NCBI GenBank assembly: GCA_001779195.1
Contig: MFJL01000044.1
Location: forward strand, 19,199 to 54,430
Length of the DNA stretch: 35,232 nucleotides
Reading direction: 5' to 3'
DNA from: Candidatus Gottesmanbacteria bacterium RIFCSPHIGHO2_02_FULL_39_11
GTDB lineage: Bacteria; Patescibacteriota; Microgenomatia; 2-02-FULL-39-11
Shown: piece after piece, positions 1 to 8,763 of the stretch
Layout: each line of letters begins with the position of its first letter
Position numbering within the stretch: position 1 is the stretch's first letter
Made by a program: the position numbers and the translations under genes
The notes under the pieces: generated by a model
What the model was told of the DNA's origin: nothing
What the model saw: only the letters and a program-made list of their open reading frames with translations
Database searches by the model: none

Positions 1-2447
1 ATCTCCTCATTCCTCTGATTCAAAAAGGAAGATAAATCGAGGTGAGAGAGGTCAGATCTGTTAAAGCCTAATTCTTCCCCGACTTCAGCCAATAACTCGA
101 GGGCCAAACTGATATTTTTAGTAAAAGTAAATTTATATAATTCCCGCGCTTCAATAGATCTTTTGATAAACTTTAAAAGTTTTTCCCCGTCTGAATTTAT
201 TTTATGGAAACTACACGCTTTGGATATTTTGGTTATAACATGAGCATCTAATTTTCTACTGATTTGATCGATTCTCCCTGTGTCCGCCTTTTTATCTGAA
301 ATATGAATCATATCGGAATTTGAAACAAGATAAGATGCGTTTTTGCTGTACGGTAATTTAGTAATGTCAAAAGTTCCCGGCCTTAGATGGCCGTATTTCT
401 CAAGAAAACTCCCTATTTTGATTTGTTTCTTTCTAAGCTTAATAAAATCCATATCTAAATCTGTTGCAACGGTGGATATCGAAGACATAAAGAAATCAAA
501 TTCAACAGGGGAAATTATACCAAGATGTTTAAGGCTTCTAAGGAGAGCATTCCCGAAAAAAGCCATCCTGGCAGCTTGCGAAAACTGAAAAGTTCCTAAT
601 TTCCGGCAATCGTCAATTAACCGGTCAATAAAATACAATTTATCCCTCCAATTTTTCGCCAGTCTCAACTGCTTTCTGATCACGGTGTATTTTTGCCCAA
701 GCTCTTTTATATCCTTATCGTCCGTATCAAAAAAGTCGTCAGAGTGTATTAATACGTAATTGGTAAGTCTAAGTAAGGATTTTTTTAATAAATCAATCTC
801 TTTAGAACTGAATTTATCCATAAGCTCTCTTATTCTTTCTTCAAAATCAAACGTATAGCAATTGTACGCGATTTCAAATTCAATTTTGTCATGCAGCTGG
901 GGATTTTTTTTAAGCTTCTCATTATAAAACACTAAAAGTTTCTTTTTTAAATAACCAGGAATATCTTCAGGCAGAAGACTCAAAAATGAATAGCATGTAT
1001 TTATATACGGCTTGTTTCCGATGTTTACCATCAATCCTTCCGTTACTTTGGTGTATCCCAGAGGTACCAAAGCGCTGTTCCAGTTGGATTTCAGTATCAA
1101 ATAGTTGAGAAGCGAGTAATCTAAATAATTAGGTCTGTCTCCAATCAGCTCAGCCGGATTCCAAAAAGCCATATCGCTAAGAATAAGCTCTTTGGTCAAC
1201 ATGTTTTTTCCGTTTTTAATATCGGTATAACTTTTTCGGCATTCCGCGATGCTTTTCCTCACCAAGTCATCATCGATTGACAGGAATCTGGAGTTGGCCG
1301 CAAGGGGTCGGACCTGGAAGATAACAATCTGATTGTTCTTTTTAATTGCGAACTCAATATCGAGTGCAACACCGGAAAAAAATAGTTCTATTTCTTTGAT
1401 GACGGATATAAACTCCTGCCACTCCCGGTTTATTTCATGAAGAGGCAGATCACGCGCTATTTCCACTTTCTTATTCGCCATTCCCCCGGTTACTGCGTCT
1501 GTCTTCTTTCCCATTTCATCATAATTTATGAGGTAATAGGGCGTATTGGTCCCAAGATTTCGGGTAAATACAACCCCGCTTACCTTTACATCTCCGGTCT
1601 GCTCCTGCACCAAAATCTGATCCCTGTCCGAGAACCCTTCATTTTTTTTGTAGCTCTCAATTACCTCGGTAATACCGTCAGTAACTGCACTTCTGTTTTT
1701 TGAATGAATATCCAAAATACTTTTATAATGCCCTGCGTTGGAATATGCGACTGAATCCTCATTCAGACTTGAGCTTCTAATAACAATTTTTTTGTCTTTA
1801 AATAAATCGCTTATTTTATCCAGAATTCTTTCTTTATCTTTTTTCCAATCTGCCAGAATAAATACAAATTCCTTTTCAATTACCGCTTTCTTGAGCTGTG
1901 TTTTCAATTTTTTTAGCGTGTTTGCTTTTGTAGAAAAGTGCTTCTGCAATAAATCCATATTTCCTATTTTGATAGAGTTGAAGGAATAATCAGAAAGCTT
2001 TCTTTCTTCTATAAAAGAATTAAAAAACTTCTTGGCAATATTTTCCCGTGATAAATTCGGGAAGTATTTGTGGGGGACAATCTCTCCGCTGATTTGCTTA
2101 ATGACATCTGAACCGAGTATATCTCCCCACAGCAAATGACTTTGGACCAAAAGAATTTTTGCATTAGGATACTTCTTGTGAATAATTTTAAGATTTTCTG
2201 TAGGATCCATCGAATCCTGAATCATCACCTGATCTACATATAAGATTTTTTGTAGTACTGCTTTTCTTTCCTCACATGAACTGAGAAGCGGAGAGGTCCA
2301 TTTCTTTGCAACGTCATCGCTTATCACACCGCATATATGGAAATCGGCACTCTTTCTTGCTGTTTCCAGCATTTTCAAATGTCCATAATGCAGAAGATCT
2401 CCGATTAAAAAACTGTAAGCGATTTTTTTATTTCCCTTCTTGATCAT
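1..2447 (-). CDS. Cytidylyltransferase-like domain fused to PEP synthase/PPDK-like ATP-grasp protein (3' end truncated by window edge)
   Basis: Minus-strand frame starting ATG at 2447 (MIKKGNKKIAYSFLIGDLLHYGHLKMLETARK...) stays open to position 1, about 815 codons; absent from the ORF track because no stop lies in the window. N-term has HxGH (HYGH) nucleotidyltransferase motif. Middle has PPDK_N-like motifs IVIRSSSLNEDSVAYSNAG, QILVQEQTGDVKVSGVVFTRN, ALDIEFAIKKNNQIVIFQVRPL; further on KYGHLRPGTFDITKLPY as in PPS/rifampin phosphotransferase-type proteins. ATGA overlap with upstream gene. Confidence 0.85.
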   Translation of the reverse strand, partial: MIKKGNKKIAYSFLIGDLLHYGHLKMLETARKSADFHICGVISDDVAKKWTSPLLSSCEERKAVLQKILYVDQVMIQDSMDPTENLKIIHKKYPNAKILLVQSHLLWGDILGSDVIKQISGEIVPHKYFPNLSRENIAKKFFNSFIEERKLSDYSFNSIKIGNMDLLQKHFSTKANTLKKLKTQLKKAVIEKEFVFILADWKKDKERILDKISDLFKDKKIVIRSSSLNEDSVAYSNAGHYKSILDIHSKNRSAVTDGITEVIESYKKNEGFSDRDQILVQEQTGDVKVSGVVFTRNLGTNTPYYLINYDEMGKKTDAVTGGMANKKVEIARDLPLHEINREWQEFISVIKEIELFFSGVALDIEFAIKKNNQIVIFQVRPLAANSRFLSIDDDLVRKSIAECRKSYTDIKNGKNMLTKELILSDMAFWNPAELIGDRPNYLDYSLLNYLILKSNWNSALVPLGYTKVTEGLMVNIGNKPYINTCYSFLSLLPEDIPGYLKKKLLVFYNEKLKKNPQLHDKIEFEIAYNCYTFDFEERIRELMDKFSSKEIDLLKKSLLRLTNYVLIHSDDFFDTDDKDIKELGQKYTVIRKQLRLAKNWRDKLYFIDRLIDDCRKLGTFQFSQAARMAFFGNALLRSLKHLGIISPVEFDFFMSSISTVATDLDMDFIKLRKKQIKIGSFLEKYGHLRPGTFDITKLPYSKNASYLVSNSDMIHISDKKADTGRIDQISRKLDAHVITKISKACSFHKINSDGEKLLKFIKRSIEARELYKFTFTKNISLALELLAEVGEELGFNRSDLSHLDLSSFLNQRNEE

Positions 2448-3193
2448 CTTTTATACTTTCTAAGAAACTTAAAGGTTGCGTACTTATTTTCTAGTTTTAA
2501 GTTGGAATAATAAAGAGAAAATATCAGATATAAAAATAGGAGCCGCAGCAAGATGAAAAAACCGAATATAATATAGGTGACGTGCAGTATATTAAAAAAT
2601 ATTCCTATAAGTAAATAATATTTGGCGGTAAAAAATACAGAATAAATAAGATTAGAGGGGATAAGCATATTTTTAAGAAAATTATCAGCGAACGATTTTC
2701 TGTATGTGAATAATTTATAAAGCTGCTCATTTCCTGCGGCAAAGTCTAGTCCAAATTCAGAGTTTAATTTCTGCCCCAGCATATTCGCCATCGACTGTCC
2801 CAATAATGGAAGCAAAGCCAAATACTTCCAGTTCTCACCGCTATACTGTATGAGGATATGAAGCGTAATGCTAAAAAGAATGATCATTTGAGTCAGGGGA
2901 TCAAAACCGTTTTCCATCCATTCACCTAACTTAGACTGCATATTTTTTTTCCTTGCTAATCCTCCGTCTAAAACATCAAAAAAAGTGTTGATTACGATAA
3001 TAAACAAGGCCAACATATTATTCCAAAATCCCCCAAGAAAAAATAAGTAAGCCAGAATCGGCGTAAAAATTATAAAATTCAAAAAAGTGATTTGATTTGG
3101 CGTGATAGTTGATTTTGACAGTACCGTAACGAATGGATCCGCTACTATCCTGAATACGGCTATCATAAAATCGTTTGTTCTTCGTTTTTTCAT
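2444..3193 (-). CDS. CDP-alcohol phosphatidyltransferase family membrane protein
   Basis: Motif DVLDGGLARKKNMQSKLGEWMENGFD matches CDP-alcohol phosphotransferase DxxDGxxARx8GxxxDxxxD with D3 replaced by E; multiple TM segments. Confidence 0.88.
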   Translation of the reverse strand: MKKRRTNDFMIAVFRIVADPFVTVLSKSTITPNQITFLNFIIFTPILAYLFFLGGFWNNMLALFIIVINTFFDVLDGGLARKKNMQSKLGEWMENGFDPLTQMIILFSITLHILIQYSGENWKYLALLPLLGQSMANMLGQKLNSEFGLDFAAGNEQLYKLFTYRKSFADNFLKNMLIPSNLIYSVFFTAKYYLLIGIFFNILHVTYIIFGFFILLRLLFLYLIFSLYYSNLKLENKYATFKFLRKYKR

Positions 3194-3197
3194 ATCG

Positions 3198-3932
3198 TTA
3201 TGATTTGTCCGCTTTTATCCAGATAAAAGCCGAGAAATTTTTTATTAGGGGAGTTTTGACCAATAATTTGTTCAGAGATATAATCGGAGGAATAATAGTA
3301 CCGACCCGGGATGGAATAACGGCATATCTTTCCAGGATAATATTTTTGAAGCCGCTAAGATGAAGTAAATTCTTCAGTTTTTTCGGAGTGCTGTTTAAAA
3401 ACTCCTTCTCCACTTCCCATCTGCCTGTATCTGTTCCGGTTATTTCCTTAAGTAAATACCAGGGATAGTATAAAAGACAAAAGGGGTTTGGCTCAATAAT
3501 TGCAATCTTACCTCCTCTTTTTAATGCAGAATGGATATTCTTCATAATCAAAAGCTTGGTATCAGGATTCAGATGATGAATTATATTGCAGCAAATTGCG
3601 ATATCAAATTTATTTCTGAATTCCGGTTTTTCCAAACTGGTTTTCTTCAGTGTCAAGTTTTTTATTAAATTTTCTTTTCTTGCTATATGTGCAATCTCCG
3701 TTATATTTTTTTCCGCTATCTCGGTACCCGTCACTTCGTACCCTTTTTTCAGTAGAGGGATGGTCAGCCTCCCTCCGCCGCATCCCACATCCAGTATTTT
3801 TGTTTTTCCGAGCAAATTAATAAAATTAAAAAAGTTTTCAAGCTCTATTATTGCTGGCACAGTCATTTTTGTACGGGCTATATCATATGCTTCCTTATTC
3901 CAATATTTTTCCTGCCTGGTATTATGATTCAT
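3198..3932 (-). CDS. Class I SAM-dependent methyltransferase
   Basis: KILDVGCGGGRLTIPLLKKGYEVTGTEIAEK motif I; NIIHHLNPD; GGKIAIIEPNPF. Confidence 0.88.
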   Translation of the reverse strand: MNHNTRQEKYWNKEAYDIARTKMTVPAIIELENFFNFINLLGKTKILDVGCGGGRLTIPLLKKGYEVTGTEIAEKNITEIAHIARKENLIKNLTLKKTSLEKPEFRNKFDIAICCNIIHHLNPDTKLLIMKNIHSALKRGGKIAIIEPNPFCLLYYPWYLLKEITGTDTGRWEVEKEFLNSTPKKLKNLLHLSGFKNIILERYAVIPSRVGTIIPPIISLNKLLVKTPLIKNFSAFIWIKADKS

Positions 3933-3977
3933 AAGAGAATTTTTTTAAAAATCCTTTCTTTAAAATTTATTAAAATT

Positions 3978-5117
3978 TCAGTAGCAATTTACAATAGCCG
4001 TTACATTTTTTTCGCTGAATTTTTTCAATGCATACAGTCTAGATGATTTTGTCATCTGATTGAGTAAAACTTTGTCATGATACAGCTTTTTAATTGCATT
4101 ACCAATTTCAACCGGTTCAGGATTAACCAAAAATCCAACAGATTTATCCATAAGGGAAGGAATCGCTCCCAAGTTTGAACCTATTACAGGAGTTCCGCAC
4201 GCAAAAGATTCTACAACAGTTCGTGCGGCATTTTCAGAATACCGGGACGGGATAACAAACACATCTGCCGCGGCATAATATTCCCGTAATTTTTCATACT
4301 CCATCCCTTCGATAAACAGTATATTCCTGCTATTTTTACTCTCGTTTCTTAAAACATCAACCATCGGCCCGTCCCTGGAAATAAAAACAAAAGTGATATC
4401 CATTTTTTGCAGCCTTTTTGATGCGTCTATCACTATATCGGCTCCTTTTATTTTTATAGCTCGTGCAACAAACAAAACGATAAAATTGGACGGAAGATTC
4501 AAATTCCTTTTTGCCAGCTTTTTATTTAACGGTTTAAACATATCCAGATCGACCCATTCTACAAAGGTAGTTATCTTATTTTCCGGAATGCCGATTCCCA
4601 CTAATTCTTTTTTAGACGCCTCACTTTCGGCGATTACGTGGTCTGCGCGGGAAAGTGTCCATGAAACCACTCTCGCAAAAAGGGAGCCGGGCTGAAAATC
4701 ATACAGAGACATAATACTTGCTACCGCACGCTTCCTGAATAAATATCTGAAGATAACGGCGATGAAAGAACTATTAAGCCCCTGTGCATCAATAACATCA
4801 ATTTTCTTATGATTCCACAGCATCCACCAGAAAGAACGGATGAATAAATAAGGAGTTATATAGGCAAACAGAAACAGAGGATATTTTTCAAGCTTGTGAA
4901 ACCAATTATCTCCTATCCACTGGAAACGCCGTATTTCCAGATTTTTTCCTTTTTCTAAGGATTCTCCTTTTTGATTGCCGGAAATGGGCTGGTAGGTCAA
5001 AACATAGACGAAATAGTTTCGCTTTCTGAGTGCCTCCGTCAGCTCATTGGCGTATGTTTCTGCGCCTCCTACATTCGGCCTGAAAACAAATGTTAGAATT
5101 AAAACTTTTTTAATCAC
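3978..5117 (-). CDS. Glycosyltransferase family 4 (GT-B)
   Basis: Likely GTG start at 5117 (VIKKVLILTFVFRPNVGGAETYANELTEAL) giving a GTGA overlap with the upstream stop; ESFACGTPVIGSNLGAIPSLM typical GT4 C-term. ORF track extends to 5216 but the extra N-term overlaps the upstream CDS. Confidence 0.88.
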   Translation of the reverse strand: MIKKVLILTFVFRPNVGGAETYANELTEALRKRNYFVYVLTYQPISGNQKGESLEKGKNLEIRRFQWIGDNWFHKLEKYPLFLFAYITPYLFIRSFWWMLWNHKKIDVIDAQGLNSSFIAVIFRYLFRKRAVASIMSLYDFQPGSLFARVVSWTLSRADHVIAESEASKKELVGIGIPENKITTFVEWVDLDMFKPLNKKLAKRNLNLPSNFIVLFVARAIKIKGADIVIDASKRLQKMDITFVFISRDGPMVDVLRNESKNSRNILFIEGMEYEKLREYYAAADVFVIPSRYSENAARTVVESFACGTPVIGSNLGAIPSLMDKSVGFLVNPEPVEIGNAIKKLYHDKVLLNQMTKSSRLYALKKFSEKNVTAIVNCY

Positions 5118-7681
5118 AGTAAGCGAGAAGATTTCAACTTTATAAGATAAACCGATGCAATAATCAGTGTAAGAATCGAAACGGCAGTGCCGCCATAGAC
5201 TAGCCGTTGAGGCCAATATTCTATGACTAATTCAATTTCATAACTCCCGTCTGAGTTTTTTAGACACAGATTTGATGTTTTTGGATTCTTTTTCTGTGAA
5301 CATAGATCATTAGGATCAATTATCCAGCTATTGGCAAAACCATTTACTTTCAGATGATTCTTCTCATCTAATAATTTTCTAAACCATGTTTCCAATAAGA
5401 ATCCGTCGGGTAAATTATTATTTTGTATTGTATACTGAAAATTCTTGGATATAAAGTCAATCCTATTTTTGCTGCCCTCTAAAGCAGATACCCATCCTTT
5501 GTCCAGAAAACCTTCCAGCTCATTCTTATTTGCCTGATCTTCAAGATTTCTTTCTTCAGGTTTATAATTTTCCAGATTTATTTTTGGATTTTGGATTTTG
5601 TCCGCCGGTTGGCGGATTGGATTTACTATGTATGCTTTCCATCCGTTATCATAAGACTCAGAAAAAATAAGAGGGAAAACACTCTTTGCCTGATGAACTC
5701 TTATTCTTAATTTGGTTGGGTTAACTGACTTATATTCTAATATCGGCTGTTCGGCAAACTCTTCCGGAAGGATTTCCTTTTTTTCTTTTCCTGAATTATC
5801 TTTGGAAAAATAAATAGCGGATGAAACTCCATAATCCAGCTGCGAAGCCACCTGGAGCAAATGATCAGACGTCTCTTCAGAAAAGAAAATTTTCTTCGGT
5901 GTATATATATAGGGAACAGAAAGAGAGGGATCAATTTTATAAAATTTAAGATAGCTTAATTCCTTCACACGTTTTATTTTATGATCATCCGTCTGCGTTT
6001 CAATTTTTTTAAGGCTGGAGTAGAGGAAAGAATTGCTGTCCCTGCTGCTATCGGTTACTATATAGCTGATGTTGAAAAGTGGAAAAACTTTTAACAATAC
6101 ATTGAGATCATCATACGTATAATCCGTTAAGCCGAAGGGAAGAGTTACCATGGTGGGATAGTTGAAAATCCTTGAAAGCATAAAATCAGTACCGTATCCC
6201 CAAAAATGACTTGTTCCCTTACTTCCGTCAGGAGTGAATGGAAAAAGAATTATTCTGCCTGATTTTTTTTCTTTCTGAAGCCAATCTCCGGCAATAAAGT
6301 AATCTTCAGGAATTTTTATATGCTTCGATTTTAAAATTCCCCTTTCGCCTTGTATTATGTCTCCTGTCCAAAATGGTAACGCATTGATTATAAAAAAGAT
6401 AATAAAGACTAAGAAAAGAAAAAATATGCTTACTATCTTCCCGCCTTTATTTTCAACCTTGATATACATATGGGAAATAGTCCACCCGAAAAGAATGGAA
6501 TATCCAAATACAAGAACGGTTCCGAATTTTTCGTACTGTGAGCGAAACATGCTAAATCCGGGAATGGAGAAAAAAAGCCATCTATTGAATTGTCCAAACG
6601 GCTCATGAACGCCTTTTACAAGAAAAAGTGCCATTAATGAAAGAAAAGAAAAAAAAAGCAGGAGACCTTTTATTTTTCTCTCTATTTTCTTCATAAAAAA
6701 AGAAATAAAGAGTATTAAGGGAACCGTCAGAGATATAAGTTCTAAAGGAACAGAAAGGTATTTCTGGAAAACCCCCGGGTAGTAAGGGTCTCCTTGCCAT
6801 TGGTCTTTCAGTGCCCAAAACCCCATGAGTCTAAAAATATTAAAAAAACTTGTATCCAGACTATTTACTTCTGTTGTTTCACCAAAGCTTTTAATACCGG
6901 AGGTGACTTTAAAAGTGTCTTTATACTCTCGGCTTATATCATGTATATAAGGGAATACAAGCCAAGCGTTTAAAAAAACAACAAGCAAAATGAATTGAAA
7001 AGTAAATAATAGGGAGTGTTTGAATTTATTTCTGTCCCAGTATAATAAATTATGAAAAATAAAATAGAAAAAAAGGACAATAAATATCAACAATGGATAG
7101 GTAGGAGTAGTAGATGAAGGAGCTACAAGGAAAAAAGTGATAGCTCCGGCAAAAGCATATAATAATCCCTTACGAGATTCCAAACCTTTCATATAGAACA
7201 ACAGACTAAGAGGCAGGAAAATATATGCAAACATAGACTGAAGCTGGTTTGGCCATTTGAAAAAGAGAGTATACGTATTAAACATGTAAAAAAGTGATGC
7301 AACAAAAGCAGCAAGATCATGCGTTTTGCTGCTACGAAAAGCATACCTAACCAGAAAAAACATGGTCAGTCCGGAAATGGACAGGATAAGGTAAAAAAAT
7401 ATTTTTTCCAGCGTAAAAAGAGATAAACCTACCATACTTCCAAATGCAACTAATAATTCATAGGGGAAAACCTCTGCTATACCTTTGGACGGTATTCCCA
7501 GTCCGTTTCCTACAAATCGGTCCCAGACGTATAAATCGTTTACCAATTCATTCACGGGGCGGAAAGGAGGTTTAAAATCTCCAGCATAAATCAGATGGTC
7601 TTTTTTAAACCATAAAAAAGTTACACAAGCCAATAATAAAATAGCAGATATAAAGAAAACCGGGATTAATTTTTTTCTCAT
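5114..7681 (-). CDS. Large polytopic membrane protein, GT-C-like / YfhO- or DUF3367 arabinofuranosyltransferase-like
   Basis: 855 aa, about a dozen hydrophobic TM segments then a large extracytoplasmic C-terminal region and a final TM; N-term GDFKPPFRPVNELVNDLYVWD resembles bacterial GT-C-like membrane proteins. Confidence 0.6.
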   Translation of the reverse strand: MRKKLIPVFFISAILLLACVTFLWFKKDHLIYAGDFKPPFRPVNELVNDLYVWDRFVGNGLGIPSKGIAEVFPYELLVAFGSMVGLSLFTLEKIFFYLILSISGLTMFFLVRYAFRSSKTHDLAAFVASLFYMFNTYTLFFKWPNQLQSMFAYIFLPLSLLFYMKGLESRKGLLYAFAGAITFFLVAPSSTTPTYPLLIFIVLFFYFIFHNLLYWDRNKFKHSLLFTFQFILLVVFLNAWLVFPYIHDISREYKDTFKVTSGIKSFGETTEVNSLDTSFFNIFRLMGFWALKDQWQGDPYYPGVFQKYLSVPLELISLTVPLILFISFFMKKIERKIKGLLLFFSFLSLMALFLVKGVHEPFGQFNRWLFFSIPGFSMFRSQYEKFGTVLVFGYSILFGWTISHMYIKVENKGGKIVSIFFLFLVFIIFFIINALPFWTGDIIQGERGILKSKHIKIPEDYFIAGDWLQKEKKSGRIILFPFTPDGSKGTSHFWGYGTDFMLSRIFNYPTMVTLPFGLTDYTYDDLNVLLKVFPLFNISYIVTDSSRDSNSFLYSSLKKIETQTDDHKIKRVKELSYLKFYKIDPSLSVPYIYTPKKIFFSEETSDHLLQVASQLDYGVSSAIYFSKDNSGKEKKEILPEEFAEQPILEYKSVNPTKLRIRVHQAKSVFPLIFSESYDNGWKAYIVNPIRQPADKIQNPKINLENYKPEERNLEDQANKNELEGFLDKGWVSALEGSKNRIDFISKNFQYTIQNNNLPDGFLLETWFRKLLDEKNHLKVNGFANSWIIDPNDLCSQKKNPKTSNLCLKNSDGSYEIELVIEYWPQRLVYGGTAVSILTLIIASVYLIKLKSSRLL

Positions 7682-8763
7682 AAAAGTTTTATTTCTTCAA
7701 GTTTATCCAGAATCGTTTTTCCCGCTAAGCCGTTCCCAAACGGGTGTTTCCAGGTCTTTTTCTTTTTCAGCATCTTATCTACCGAATCAAGAATACCATT
7801 CGGAGAGACGCCTGCTAATATATTGCCTCCTGCTTCTATCGTTTCCGGCCTTTCCGTATTATTCCTTAACGTAACACAGGGAATCTGGAGAATACAGCTT
7901 TCTTCTTGTATGCCTCCGGAATCAGTCAGAATAAGCTTGGCATTAACCTCCAAAGTCAGAAAATCCAAATATCCGACGGGATTAATCATTCGAATTGCTG
8001 AATCAACGGTCAATTTGAATTCCTGTATTTTTTTTCGTGTTCTTGGATGGATGGGACAAACAGCAGGAAAATTATACTTTTTAGCGACTAATTTCAAACC
8101 ACTCAATATACCTATTAGCCTTTTTTTATCATTTGCATTTTCCTCCCGATGGACTGTGACTAAAAAATATTTCGTTTTTGCTAATCCGTAATTTTCCAAT
8201 ATTTTTGATCTCTTTTTCGCCAGAATAAGATTCTGATAAACAGCATCAACCACAGTATTTCCTGTAACATAAATTTTGTTTTGTGGTATACCCTCATCTA
8301 ACAAGATACTTCTTGCTTTATCAGTAGGCGCAAATAAAAAATCGGAAATATGATCTGTAATAATTCTATTTATTTCTTCCGGCATTCGCCTAGAATAAGA
8401 ACGCAGTCCTGCTTCGATATGAGCGACTTTAATGTGAAGTTTTGAAGCAGCAAGAGCTCCTGCCAGAACAGTGTTGGTGTCGCCTTCAACAACAGCAACA
8501 TCCGGCGCTTCTCTTAAAAGTACTTCCTCTATTCCGATCAGGAGCTTTGCAGTCTGAATAGCATGTGTAGCGGAGCCTACTTTTAAATTGTATCGCGGTT
8601 GAGGGAGCTTCAGCTCTTCAAAAAAAACTTTATCAAGATTTGCAGAATAATGCTGGTTGGTATGTAAAATAAAAAAGTCGGTTTTACGCTTCTCACACTC
8701 CCGAATAAGGGAACTCATTTTTATAATCTCGGGTCTGGTACCAAGAATAATGCAGATTTTCAT
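7678..8763 (-). CDS. wecB: UDP-N-acetylglucosamine 2-epimerase (non-hydrolysing)
   Basis: MKICIILGTRPEIIKMSSLIRECE, VVEGDTNTVLAGALAASKLHIKVAHIEAGLRSYSRRMPEEINRIITDHISDFLFAPT, LTDSGGIQEESCILQIPCVTLRNNTERPETIEAGGN: full-length WecB family signature. Confidence 0.95.
   Translation of the reverse strand: MKICIILGTRPEIIKMSSLIRECEKRKTDFFILHTNQHYSANLDKVFFEELKLPQPRYNLKVGSATHAIQTAKLLIGIEEVLLREAPDVAVVEGDTNTVLAGALAASKLHIKVAHIEAGLRSYSRRMPEEINRIITDHISDFLFAPTDKARSILLDEGIPQNKIYVTGNTVVDAVYQNLILAKKRSKILENYGLAKTKYFLVTVHREENANDKKRLIGILSGLKLVAKKYNFPAVCPIHPRTRKKIQEFKLTVDSAIRMINPVGYLDFLTLEVNAKLILTDSGGIQEESCILQIPCVTLRNNTERPETIEAGGNILAGVSPNGILDSVDKMLKKKKTWKHPFGNGLAGKTILDKLEEIKLL

Noticed and set aside
343-1989. Plus-strand ORFs 343-588, 1437-1703, 1738-1989
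   Set aside because: Antisense to the long open minus-strand fusion gene with clear domain motifs; no protein-like features.
3175-4695. Plus-strand ORFs at 3175-3363, 3586-3927, 4393-4695
   Set aside because: Fully antisense to well supported methyltransferase and GT4 genes.
3978-5216. ORF-track N-terminal extension of the GT4 (MASTASLWRHCRFDSYTDYCIGLSYKVEIFSLT)
   Set aside because: Lies inside the upstream membrane protein coding sequence; GTG at 5117 yields the typical GT4 N-terminus and a GTGA overlap.
5737-6818. ORFs 5737-5934, 6357-6608, 6603-6818
   Set aside because: Out-of-frame or antisense within the 855-aa membrane protein; no independent support.
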